Shown here piece after piece: positions 33,791-42,081 of a DNA stretch of 64,000 nt. The translations under genes were made by a program, and so were the position numbers. Positions within the stretch are counted from its first letter, which is position 1. Each line of letters opens with the position of its first letter. Below the pieces are notes generated by a model. The model ran no database searches, had not been told where the DNA came from, and worked only from the letters and a program-made list of their open reading frames with translations. Origin of the DNA: Rhizohabitans arisaemae. Its GTDB lineage: Bacteria; Actinomycetota; Actinomycetes; Streptosporangiales; Streptosporangiaceae. The DNA lies in the NCBI RefSeq assembly GCF_025996515.1, contig NZ_BLRH01000034.1, forward strand, positions 1,240,001 through 1,304,000. The letters are read 5' to 3'.

Positions 33791-34047
33791 GCTACGCCCA
33801 CCCGGGGAGCGACGGAACCCGCGGACAGCCGATCCACGCCTGGCCGCAAATTAGATTAACCGCTCTAAACAGTGAGCACCCGCACGCGTGCGCCACTCGA
33901 GCGACTCCCCTGCTCCACACCACCGATCGGAACATTCGCGTCTTTATATGACTTTATATACAACTCTCATATCTCAGATCAAAAAACTTCCGGATTCTTT
34001 TTGAACTATCCCAATTTGATGGGGTCGCTTCCGCCATGATGCCTACC
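33791..34047. promoter_or_regulatory. AT-rich block upstream of peptidase gene 1
   Basis: Upstream of the first S8 gene. The stretch 33940-34028 is strongly AT-rich (TTTATATGACTTTATATA, CAAAAAACTTC, TTTTTGAAC) in a 72% GC genome. It ends exactly where the conserved leader begins. It probably contains the promoter; it may also bind a nucleoid protein of the Lsr2 type. Confidence 0.55.
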
Positions 34048-34266
34048 GCGTGATCAACACGCCTCGCGCGACGGGGGTGCGAGAGCGACCGAGGCCGGAG
34101 TGATGCTCCGGGCGGGACCTTGTGATCGACCAGGTGCCGGTACCCCGTCACCGGCCTCGACGGCTCCGCCCGTACCCGACGATCGGCGAGGTCTCACCCG
34201 GCGTGCTCCGGCTCGGTCGCCCACGCGGACGGGGACGGTCCCCATCCGCCCGGCCGAAAGGCACCG
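34048..34266 (+). promoter_or_regulatory. Conserved 219-bp leader of peptidase gene 1
   Basis: Begins GCGTGATCAACACGCCTCGC and runs to the base before the ATG. It shares, in order and spacing, the stem-loop CGCCTCGC-gcgacgggggt-GCGAG-A-GCG, the words GTGATCGACCAGGTGCC, GACGGCTCCGCCCGTACC and GACGATCGGCGAGG, and a final CCGAAAGGCACCG ribosome-binding segment with the leaders of peptidases 2, 3 and 5. The pairing at the outer stem is C-G. Confidence 0.75.
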
Positions 34267-37200
34267 ATGACATACAAAGCAGGCATAGCCGTGCTTGCCG
34301 TGGTACTCACGGCTAGCGCGGTCACCGCACCGCTCCCCTCAGCACACGCCGACCCCGGCAAACCGGGCACGCCCTCGGCTCCCGGCTCCGGCCCCGCCAC
34401 GCCGAGCCCATCCCCCACCACCGGCTCAGGGAACCCGGGCACTTCTTCCGGCTCCGGGCAACCGGCCGGCGCTCCCAGGCACGGGAACGTCACCCTGGTC
34501 ACCGGGGACACGGTGACCGTCCGGCCCGGCCCCGCGGACAGGCCACCCCATGCGGAGATCAAACCGGGTAAGGGCCGCGAGGTCTCCTTCACCCAGCGGT
34601 GGCGGGACGGCCACCTGCACGTGATCCCCTCCGACGCCCTGCCGCTGATCGGCCGCGGCCTGCTGGATCCACGGCTGTTCAACGTCACCCAGCTGCTCGC
34701 CTGGGGATACGGCGACGACCGGCGGGACGACATCCCCGTGATCTCCCAGGCCCTCCCCGGCAAAGCCACCCCGCGGCTGACCGCGGCAGAAGGCGCGAAA
34801 TCCTTCACCGGGCTGGGCCTCACCGCCTCCCGGCTGCCCAAAACACAGACGGACCGGACCTGGGCGAGCCTGGCCGCCGGCCCCGCCACCGCCAAGACCC
34901 TGGCGGGCGGCGTCACCAAGCTCTGGCTGGACGGTAAACGGGAGCCCGTCCTAGACCGCAGCGTGCCGCAGATCGGCGCCCCCACCGCCTGGGCCCAAGG
35001 CCTCACCGGCGAAGGGGTCACCGTCGCGGTCCTGGACACCGGCTACGACCCGACCCACCCCGACCTGCGCGACGCCGTCGTCCAGGCCAGGAACTTCGAC
35101 CCCGACTCCACCGACGCCGTGGACCGGAACGGGCACGGCACCCACGTCGCCTCGACCATCGCCGGATCCGGCCAGGCCTCCGGCGGCCGGCACAAGGGGG
35201 CCGCCCCCGGCGCCAAACTCGCCGTCGGCAAGGTCGGCGATTACTTCCTCTCCGATTCGGCCATCCTGGCCGGGATGACCTGGGCCGCCACCGAGGTCCG
35301 CGCCAAAGTGGTCAACATGAGCCTCGGCGGCTACGACGGGCCGGAGATCGACCCGCTGGAGCACGCGGTCAACACCCTCTCCGCCCAGCACGGCACCCTG
35401 TTCGTCGTCGCAGCGGGCAACGAAGGTCCTCAGTCGGTCGGCAGCCCGGGGAGCGCCGACGCCGCGCTCACCGTGGGTGCCGTCGACTCCGGCGACCGGC
35501 TCGCAGGATTCTCCAGCACCGGGCCGCGCAGCTGGGACAAGGCGGTCAAGCCCGACATCACCGCCCCGGGTGTCGGCATCACGGCCGCCGCGGCGGCGGG
35601 CACGGCCCCCGGCCCGTACATCGCCTACCAAGGCACCTCGATGGCTGCCCCTCATGTGGCCGGAGCCGCGGCGATCCTGGCCCAGCGCCACCCCACCTGG
35701 ACCGCCGAGCAGCTCAAGGCCACCCTCATCGGCAGCGCCGAACCCACCACGGGCACCGGGGTCTTCGCCCAGGGCGCCGGACGGGCCGACGTGGCCCGCG
35801 CGATCGCCCAGCCGGTGACCACCTCGCCCGGCACACTCTCCGCCACCCTGCCGTGGCCGCACACCGAACCGGCCACCAAGACCGTCGCCTACCACAACAC
35901 CGGCACCACGCCCCTCACCCTCGACCTGACCCTGGAGGCACCGGGCGAGGCACCGCCGCAGGGGCTGATCACGCTGCCGGCCCGGCAGGTGACCGTCCCC
36001 GCCGGCGGCCAGGCCCCGGTCACCCTGACCCTGAACCCGACCGGGATCCCCACCGGCGCCTACGCCGCCCTGCTCGTGGCCCGATCCGGGCAGACCACGG
36101 TACGGACCCCGATCGGCGCCCACGTCGAACCCGAATCCCACGACCAGGTGTTCGAGGCAGTCGGCCAGGACGGCGGCCCGGGGGAGGCCGAAGTCACGAT
36201 CTACGATCTCAACTCTGACACCAGGATGACCGCGTACACCGACGCGAGCGGCCGGCTCACGGTCCGGCTTCCCGTCGGTGAGTGGAACGTCCTGGGCGTG
36301 ATCCGCGGTGCCTCGGACCGCCGTTTCACCTTCACGCACCTCCCCCTTCGCGTCACCCGGGGCGGCCCTCCTCTGGTCCTGGACGCGCGCCCGGGCAAAC
36401 GGGTCACGTTCTCGGTCGACGAGCCGACCGCCGTCCCGAGAGGGCGTGTCGCCGTATCCTTCGTCGACCGGCAGAACGGCAGATCGTGGGAGGCGTACTA
36501 CGGGATCGGGAACGACAGACCCGGCGGCGGAGCCTACGTCGTGCCGACCCGTCGGCCCGGGCTCGGCTTCAGCGCCCGGACGATGTTCCACAAGCAGGGC
36601 GTGACTCCCAGCCCCTACCGGTACGACTTGGTCCAGTACCACCGCGCCGGCCTGCCGGAGAATCCCGTCCTGGCGGCCAGAACCGCGGAACTGGCCAAGG
36701 TCAGCGCCACCTACCGGAGCGACACGCCCGCAGGCGGCACAGGCGAGATAGCCATGTACGCGCTGGCACCCCACGAAACCGTGGCGTTCCCCCTCGACGG
36801 TGCCGTCCCCCTGCCCGGCACCGTGACGCACTACCGCACCCCCGGGAACGGAATCACCTGGAGTTCATCACTCATCCGACGCCCATCGTGGCAGGTCGTC
36901 TCGGACTCCTGGCGGACCCTGGAACGGAAGGACTACACCGAGACGTGGAACAACGCGGTCTTCGGACCGGCCCCCCGAACCGGGGAATCCGCCCGGACCG
37001 GTGACGCGCTCCGCTACACGGCCGACTCCCTGTTCTCCGACGGCACACCCGGCCGGACCAGTGAGGACGCCGGCGTCACCGGCACGATCACCCTCAGCAA
37101 GGACGGCCAGACCCTGGGCCGGACCGAGTTCACCGAATGCTGGGCCGGGTTGCCGGAAAACCCCTGCGCCCTCAACGCCCAACTCCCCGCCGGCAGCGGC

Positions 37201-37638
37201 CGCTACACCCTCACCACCAGCGCCCTGCGGGACCCGTCCGTCGGCGCCCTGTCCACCAAACTCGAAACGGCGTGGACCTTCACCTCCGCGCACACCACCA
37301 CGGCCACCCCGCTTCCGCTGACAAGCGTCCGCCAGACCCCCCACGGGCTGGACACCGCCAACCGCGCCAGGCACGGCACCCTCACCCCGATCACCCTGCG
37401 CGCCGAACGCGCCCCCGGCGCACCCGCGGCCAAGACCACCTCACTGCGAATGGAGGCCTCCACCGACGACGGAACCACCTGGCGGCCCGTCCTGGTCATC
37501 CCCGCCGTCGGCGGCTGGACCGCGTTCGTCCCCAACCCCACCGCCGGCGACTTCGTCTCCCTGCGCACCGTCGCCGTCGACACCGCGGGAAACACCGCCA
37601 CCCAGACCGTCACCCGCGCCTACGCCCTGACCCCGTGA
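34267..37638 (+). CDS. Secreted subtilisin-like (S8) serine peptidase, paralogue 1
   Basis: Extracellular endopeptidase of 1123 residues. Signal peptide about 1-28 (VLAVVLTASAVTAPLPSAHA), a Pro/Gly/Ser-rich linker (30-70, longer than in the other paralogues), a propeptide (about 72-235; VTLVTGDTVTV, RLFNVTQLLAWGYGD), then the catalytic domain (about 240-530) with Asp257 in VLDTGYD, His290 in GHGTHVA, oxyanion Asn385 in AAGNEGP and Ser458 in GTSMAAPH. A fibronectin-like domain follows (about 545-640), then a long C-terminal region shared only with the other four genes, ending VTRAYALTP. First of five tandem paralogues. ATG at 34267 is preceded by GAAAGG. Substrates unknown. Confidence 0.92.
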   Translation: MTYKAGIAVLAVVLTASAVTAPLPSAHADPGKPGTPSAPGSGPATPSPSPTTGSGNPGTSSGSGQPAGAPRHGNVTLVTGDTVTVRPGPADRPPHAEIKPGKGREVSFTQRWRDGHLHVIPSDALPLIGRGLLDPRLFNVTQLLAWGYGDDRRDDIPVISQALPGKATPRLTAAEGAKSFTGLGLTASRLPKTQTDRTWASLAAGPATAKTLAGGVTKLWLDGKREPVLDRSVPQIGAPTAWAQGLTGEGVTVAVLDTGYDPTHPDLRDAVVQARNFDPDSTDAVDRNGHGTHVASTIAGSGQASGGRHKGAAPGAKLAVGKVGDYFLSDSAILAGMTWAATEVRAKVVNMSLGGYDGPEIDPLEHAVNTLSAQHGTLFVVAAGNEGPQSVGSPGSADAALTVGAVDSGDRLAGFSSTGPRSWDKAVKPDITAPGVGITAAAAAGTAPGPYIAYQGTSMAAPHVAGAAAILAQRHPTWTAEQLKATLIGSAEPTTGTGVFAQGAGRADVARAIAQPVTTSPGTLSATLPWPHTEPATKTVAYHNTGTTPLTLDLTLEAPGEAPPQGLITLPARQVTVPAGGQAPVTLTLNPTGIPTGAYAALLVARSGQTTVRTPIGAHVEPESHDQVFEAVGQDGGPGEAEVTIYDLNSDTRMTAYTDASGRLTVRLPVGEWNVLGVIRGASDRRFTFTHLPLRVTRGGPPLVLDARPGKRVTFSVDEPTAVPRGRVAVSFVDRQNGRSWEAYYGIGNDRPGGGAYVVPTRRPGLGFSARTMFHKQGVTPSPYRYDLVQYHRAGLPENPVLAARTAELAKVSATYRSDTPAGGTGEIAMYALAPHETVAFPLDGAVPLPGTVTHYRTPGNGITWSSSLIRRPSWQVVSDSWRTLERKDYTETWNNAVFGPAPRTGESARTGDALRYTADSLFSDGTPGRTSEDAGVTGTITLSKDGQTLGRTEFTECWAGLPENPCALNAQLPAGSGRYTLTTSALRDPSVGALSTKLETAWTFTSAHTTTATPLPLTSVRQTPHGLDTANRARHGTLTPITLRAERAPGAPAAKTTSLRMEASTDDGTTWRPVLVIPAVGGWTAFVPNPTAGDFVSLRTVAVDTAGNTATQTVTRAYALTP

Positions 37639-37660
37639 CCATCTGATCCTGCCGAACAGC

Positions 37661-37691
37661 GGCCGTGGCTCCGGACCCCGGGGCCACGGCC
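37661..37691 (+). terminator. Hairpin terminator of peptidase gene 1
   Basis: Stem GGCCGTGGC / GCCACGGCC with a GC-rich loop, 22 bp after the stop. The same GCCGTGGC stem recurs after peptidases 2, 4 and 5. Confidence 0.7.
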
Positions 37692-37817
37692 CCTCCCGTG
37701 CGGGGCACCGCGGCGTGCCCTGCGACGCCGGAGGGTCGTTCGCCCTGAACGGTACGGCGTACGCCGGGCCCGCAACCGACCGCGGTCACCCATGCGAGCG
37801 ACGTCTCGACGGCACCA

Positions 37818-37947
37818 TTACCCTAATTCACCCATATAGCGATTTATATGCGATTCGCTGCAAAGTTTCCCTATCTCATATACATAAATATCGCATTTCT
37901 CTTAGATATCTAGAAATTTCGTGATTGGTTCCGCCATGATGTCGCCT
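37818..37947. promoter_or_regulatory. AT-rich block upstream of peptidase gene 2
   Basis: AT-rich stretch with GATTTATATGCGATTCG and CATATACATAAATATCGC, ending at the conserved leader. The last 20 bases (TTCCGCCATGATG) are shared with the block before gene 1. Probable promoter region. Confidence 0.55.
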
Positions 37948-38166
37948 GCGTGATCACACACGCCTCGCGCGACGGGGGTGCGAGAACGAACCGGGCCGGA
38001 GCGACGTCCCGTGCAGAACCGTGCGATCGACCAGGTGCCACGTCCCCGTCCACGGCCACGACGGCGCAGCCCGTACCGGACGATCCTCGGCATCCCGCTC
38101 ACGGACTCCGGCCTGATCGCCCGACGCGGACGGGAAGACCCCGATCCGCCGGACCGAAAGGTGCCG
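37948..38166 (+). promoter_or_regulatory. Conserved 219-bp leader of peptidase gene 2
   Basis: Same length as the leaders of genes 1 and 5. Holds ACACGCCTCGCGCGACGGGG, then GTGCGAGAACGA; here the outer stem position is a C-A mismatch. GTGCGATCGACCAGGTGCCA and CCCGTACCGGACGATC follow. The frame is open through it, but the reading is arginine/proline-rich and does not match the other leaders as protein. Confidence 0.75.
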
Positions 38167-41100
38167 ATGCGACGGAAAGCCAGTGTCACCGCCCTCGCCG
38201 TGGCGTTCGCCATGGGGGCCGTGGCGATCCCCCCACCTGTACACGCCGACCCGGGCGGGCCGGGTTCCGCCGACGGAGCAGCCTCTCCTGCCGCTGCCCC
38301 CACGAGCGGCCGGGTGACCCTGATCACCGGTGACCGGGTCACGGTGCTGCCCGGCACAAAGACGGACGAGCCACCTCACGTCCGCATCGAGCCGGGGAAG
38401 GGACGCACCGTCTCCTTCAGCCAACGCCGGTTCAACGGCCGGCTGTCCGTGGTGCCCTCCGACGCGCAGCCGCTGATCGACCAGGGGCTGCTGGACGAAC
38501 GGCTCTTCGACGTGACCCGGCTGCTCGCCTGGCACTACGGAGACGCGCACCGCGACGACATCCCGGTGATCACGCAGACTTCCGGCAAAGGCACCCCCGC
38601 ACAGCTGAAGGCCGCCGAGCAGAGCAAGGTCCTTCCCGGACTCGGCATGACCGCCGCCGAGATCCCCAAGGCCGCGACCGCCGAGACCTGGCGGAGCCTG
38701 AGCGCCGGCGCCGGGGCGCGCACCCTGGCGAGCGGGATCACCAAGCTCTGGCTCGACGGGCGGCGCTCGTTCGCCCTCGACCGGAGCACCGCCCAGATCG
38801 GCGCCCCCACCGCGTGGGCCCAGGGCCTCACCGGCGCCGGTGTGAACGTGGTCGTCCTGGACAGCGGGTACGACGCGAACCACCCCGACCTGCGGGACGT
38901 CGTCGTCCAGGCCAGGAACTTCGACCCCGACTACCCCGACGCCCGCGACGATCTCGGCCACGGCACCCATGTCGCGTCCATCGTCGCCGGCTCCGGACAG
39001 GCCTCCTCAGGCCGGTACCGCGGGGTGGCGCACGGGGCCAGGCTCTTCATCGGGAAGGTCGGCGGGCCGCACGGGCCGCGGGACTCGGCGATCCTGGCCG
39101 GAATGAGCTGGGCCGCCGTGGAGGTCAAGGCCAAGGTCGTCAACATGAGCTTCGGGGATCTCGACACCCAGGAGATCGACCCGCTGGAGCATGCGGTCAA
39201 CACGCTCACCGCGCAGACCGGCACCCTTTTCGTGGCCGCCGCGGGCAACGGCGGCCCTCAGTCGGTCGGCAGCCCCGGAAGCGCCGACGCCGCGCTGACC
39301 GTCGGGGCCGTCGACTCCGGCGACCGGCTCGCCGACTTCTCCAGCACCGGCCCCCGGACCGGCGACAAGGCGATCAAGCCCGACGTCACCGCGCCCGGGG
39401 TGGACATCGTGGCCGCGAACCTCGACAGGGGCACCCAGCCCCCGGCCGCCCCCTACGTTTCAAGCAGCGGCACCTCCATGGCCGCGCCGCACGTGACCGG
39501 TGCCGCGGCGATCCTCGCCCAGCGCCACCCCACCTGGACCGCCGAGCGGCTCAAAGCCGCGCTGATCGGCAGTGCCGTGCCCACCGGCGGCAACGGGGTG
39601 TTCCAGCAGGGCGCCGGGCGGGTCGACGTGGCCCGCGCGGTGGCCCAGCCGGTCACCGCCCTCCCCGGCACCCTCTCCACGGTGCTCCCGCACAACACCG
39701 GGCCGGCGAACAAAACGGTCGTCTACGCCAACTCCGGCGACACACCACTCACCCTGGACCTGGCCGTGGAGAAGTCCGGCTCGCCGCCGCCCCAGGGCCT
39801 GCTGTCGCTTTCCACCCGGCAGGTGACCGTCCCCGCCGGGGGCGAGGCGTCGGTGAGCCTCACCTTCGACCGGGCCGGAGCCGGTATCGGGGTCCACGCC
39901 GCCACGCTCGTCGCGCGTTCGGGACAGGTCTCCGTGCGCACCCCGGTGGGCGCCCACGTGGAGCCGGAGTCCCACCGTCTGGGCGTCGAGGCCGTCGCCC
40001 CCGACGGGAGCCCCGGGAACGGCACGGCCTACGCCTACAACCTGGCGACCGGTGAGGAGCAGCCGATCCTCATCCGGAACGGTACGGGCGGCGCCCGGCT
40101 TCCCGCGGGAGACTGGGACCTCTACGCCGAGTTCAGCATCGGTCGCAGGCCTCTGGACCACACCATCGCCCATGTCCCGGTACGCGTGGCGGCCGGAACC
40201 GCCCCGGTGGTCCTGGACACCCGCAGGCGCAAGGAGATCCGGTTCTCGGTGGACGAGCCGACTGCAGTGCCCGACTTCTTCCAGATGTGGCTCGCCAACC
40301 GGCGGAACGGCGCGTCCTGGGCCAAGCAGCTGTTCTTCCCCTTCAGCGGACCCGACGACCGGTTCTTCGTCCTGCCCGTGCAGCAGCCCGGGCTCGGCTT
40401 CACCGCGTGGACCACCCTGTACAAGCAGGGCGTGCCGTACAGTCCCTACCGCTACGACCTGGTCAAGCACCACGACGGGGGACTCCCCGCGGATCCGGCG
40501 TACACGGCGCGGACCGCGGACCTGGCCAAGGTCACCGCCCTCTACCGCAGCGCCGGCACCGCCACGGGAAGCGCCTCGATAATCCTGTCGTCCCCGGCCG
40601 GAAGGGCCGCGTACTACAGGGAAACAGAGGTGTCCCTGCCCAGCACCGTGACGCACTACCGCACCCCCGGACCCGGCTTCACCTGGCAGTCCGTCTTCAT
40701 GGACGGGCAGTCGTGGCAGTCGGTTGGGGACACCGGACGGACCCTGCAGCGGCGGGACTACACCGAGGTGTGGAACAACGCGGTCGCCGGGCCCGCCCCG
40801 CAAGCCGGCGACTCCGCCCGTACCGGCGACGAACTCCGGTACGCGCCCCTCTCGCTCTTCGCCGACGGCACCCCGGGGCGTTTGGCGTACGACGCGGGGG
40901 TCGGCGGCACCGTCACCCTGGCCCGAGGCGGCCAGGTCCTCGCCAGGTCCGAGTTCAACGACTGCTGGGACGCGGCCGACTGCACCGTGCGGACGCGACT
41001 GGCGCCGGAGGAAGCGGAGTACACCCTCACCACCGTCGCCCGCAGGGGTCCCGAGAGCGGCTCGCTGTCCACGGCGGCCGAGACGGCGTGGACCTTCCGT

Positions 41101-41457
41101 TCCGCCCGTACGGAGCGGGCGACCCCGCTTCCGCTGACGACCGTGCGCTTCACCCCGCTGGGCCTGGACGACCGCAACCGGGCCAAGCGCGGCTCCCTGA
41201 CCCCGATCCCGATGCGGATCGAGCCCGTACCCGGCGCCCCCGCCGCGGCGGTGAGCTCGCTCCGGGTGGAGGCCTCGTTCGACGACGGGGCCACCTGGCG
41301 GCAGATCCCGGTCGTCCCCGGTGCGCACGGCACCTGGACCGGTTTCCTGCTCAACCCCAAGGTGGGGGACTTCGTTTCGCTGCGCGCCGTCGCCGTCGAC
41401 CGCGCGGGCACCACGGTCAAGCAGACGATCACCCGGGCCTACGCCCTCACCCCTTGA
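38167..41457 (+). CDS. Secreted subtilisin-like (S8) serine peptidase, paralogue 2
   Basis: 1096 residues with the same layout as paralogue 1 but a shorter linker: signal peptide to about residue 27 (AVAFAMGAVAIPPPVHA), propeptide, catalytic domain with Asp232 (VLDSGYD), His265 (GHGTHVA), Asn361 and Ser437 (GTSMAAPH), fibronectin-like domain and the shared C-terminal region, ending ITRAYALTP. It differs most from the others in the loops after the histidine (KVGGPHGPRDSA) and before the serine (NLDRGTQPPAAPYVSS, where the others have an Ala-rich AAAAAGTAP). Different substrate preference is therefore likely. The ATG at 38167 matches the signal peptide start; the frame extends upstream only through the leader. 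Confidence 0.92.
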   Translation: MRRKASVTALAVAFAMGAVAIPPPVHADPGGPGSADGAASPAAAPTSGRVTLITGDRVTVLPGTKTDEPPHVRIEPGKGRTVSFSQRRFNGRLSVVPSDAQPLIDQGLLDERLFDVTRLLAWHYGDAHRDDIPVITQTSGKGTPAQLKAAEQSKVLPGLGMTAAEIPKAATAETWRSLSAGAGARTLASGITKLWLDGRRSFALDRSTAQIGAPTAWAQGLTGAGVNVVVLDSGYDANHPDLRDVVVQARNFDPDYPDARDDLGHGTHVASIVAGSGQASSGRYRGVAHGARLFIGKVGGPHGPRDSAILAGMSWAAVEVKAKVVNMSFGDLDTQEIDPLEHAVNTLTAQTGTLFVAAAGNGGPQSVGSPGSADAALTVGAVDSGDRLADFSSTGPRTGDKAIKPDVTAPGVDIVAANLDRGTQPPAAPYVSSSGTSMAAPHVTGAAAILAQRHPTWTAERLKAALIGSAVPTGGNGVFQQGAGRVDVARAVAQPVTALPGTLSTVLPHNTGPANKTVVYANSGDTPLTLDLAVEKSGSPPPQGLLSLSTRQVTVPAGGEASVSLTFDRAGAGIGVHAATLVARSGQVSVRTPVGAHVEPESHRLGVEAVAPDGSPGNGTAYAYNLATGEEQPILIRNGTGGARLPAGDWDLYAEFSIGRRPLDHTIAHVPVRVAAGTAPVVLDTRRRKEIRFSVDEPTAVPDFFQMWLANRRNGASWAKQLFFPFSGPDDRFFVLPVQQPGLGFTAWTTLYKQGVPYSPYRYDLVKHHDGGLPADPAYTARTADLAKVTALYRSAGTATGSASIILSSPAGRAAYYRETEVSLPSTVTHYRTPGPGFTWQSVFMDGQSWQSVGDTGRTLQRRDYTEVWNNAVAGPAPQAGDSARTGDELRYAPLSLFADGTPGRLAYDAGVGGTVTLARGGQVLARSEFNDCWDAADCTVRTRLAPEEAEYTLTTVARRGPESGSLSTAAETAWTFRSARTERATPLPLTTVRFTPLGLDDRNRAKRGSLTPIPMRIEPVPGAPAAAVSSLRVEASFDDGATWRQIPVVPGAHGTWTGFLLNPKVGDFVSLRAVAVDRAGTTVKQTITRAYALTP

Positions 41458-41481
41458 TCACCTAGCCGTCCGGCTCAACGG

Positions 41482-41509
41482 CCGTGGCCCCCGGGCTCCG
41501 GGGCCACGG
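41482..41509 (+). terminator. Hairpin terminator of peptidase gene 2
   Basis: Stem CCGTGGCCCC / GGGGCCACGG with an 8-base loop followed by TCTTTCC, 24 bp after the stop. Confidence 0.75.
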
Positions 41510-41542
41510 TCTTTCCCCGCGGGCGGCTCCGGGATTGTGCGG

Positions 41543-41593
41543 GTGACCGTTGTGGTGAACACCTGCCGGAGCGCGCACAGCGCAATTTTCACC
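41543..41593. repeat. Interspersed palindromic repeat, degenerate copy E
   Basis: Aligns with copy D: GTGACCGTTGTGGT, CCGGAG, GCGCACAGCGCAA, then CACC. The right arm has decayed (AATTTT in place of ACGAT). Homology with the flank of copy D goes on for about 35 bp past the repeat (GGTACGGCGGACGCGGCCGA). Confidence 0.7.
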
Positions 41594-41694
41594 GGGCCGG
41601 TACGGCGGACGCGGCCGAACTCGACGGGCTCAGCAAGGAGCCGGGCGCCGGGCGTACCCAGCCCGGACCATTAGGTGCCTCCACCCCCGCCGCA

Positions 41695-41860
41695 ACAACC
41701 AGCAATAGGCAAAAAACTCCCATTTCAGCCACTGATCCACTGGGTGTATTTCGATAATAATTACCATTTGCCAGATATGTCCACTTCCACATTTGTATGT
41801 AGATACGAAGTTCAATGGAACGCGGCGATAAATAGGAGCAATTCGATGATCATGACGCCA
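41695..41860. promoter_or_regulatory. AT-rich block upstream of peptidase gene 3
   Basis: AT-rich stretch (TTTCGATAATAATTACC, TGTATGTAGATACGAAG, GATAAATAGGAGC) between the 3' flank of gene 2 and the conserved leader. Probable promoter region. Confidence 0.55.
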
Positions 41861-42081
41861 ACGTGATTCACACGTCTCGCGCGACGGGGGTGCGAGGACG
41901 ATCGAGCCCGAGGGACAACCGCGACAGGACACCGTGATCGACCAGGTGCCGCCGCCCCGTCCACCGGCCTTGACGGCTTCGCCCGTACCGGACGGTCAGC
42001 GGGGTTCCCGCCCGACGTACTCGGGCTCGGTCGGCCGGAGCGGACGGGGTGATCCCCGCCCGCCGAGCCGAAGGGCACCAG
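41861..42081 (+). promoter_or_regulatory. Conserved 221-bp leader of peptidase gene 3
   Basis: Begins ACGTGATTCACACG. The stem-loop reads CGTCTCGC-gcgacgggggt-GCGAG-G-ACG, so the outer pair is T-A where genes 1 and 5 have C-G. The words GTGATCGACCAGGTGCC, CGCCCGTACCGGACGGTC and GAGCCGAAGGGCACC keep their order and spacing. Confidence 0.75.

Noticed and set aside
34048-34266. Known riboswitch in the peptidase leader (c-di-AMP, c-di-GMP, cobalamin)
   Set aside because: None of the conserved core boxes of those classes is present in the right order.
34122-34316. Conserved small peptide in the peptidase leaders starting MIDQVP
   Set aside because: The frame is not kept in the other leaders; conservation is at nucleotide level with frame-changing differences.
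34951-36831. Long minus-strand open frames antisense to the peptidase genes
   Set aside because: They mirror the real genes in a high-GC genome, show no family likeness, and occur opposite every paralogue at the same place.
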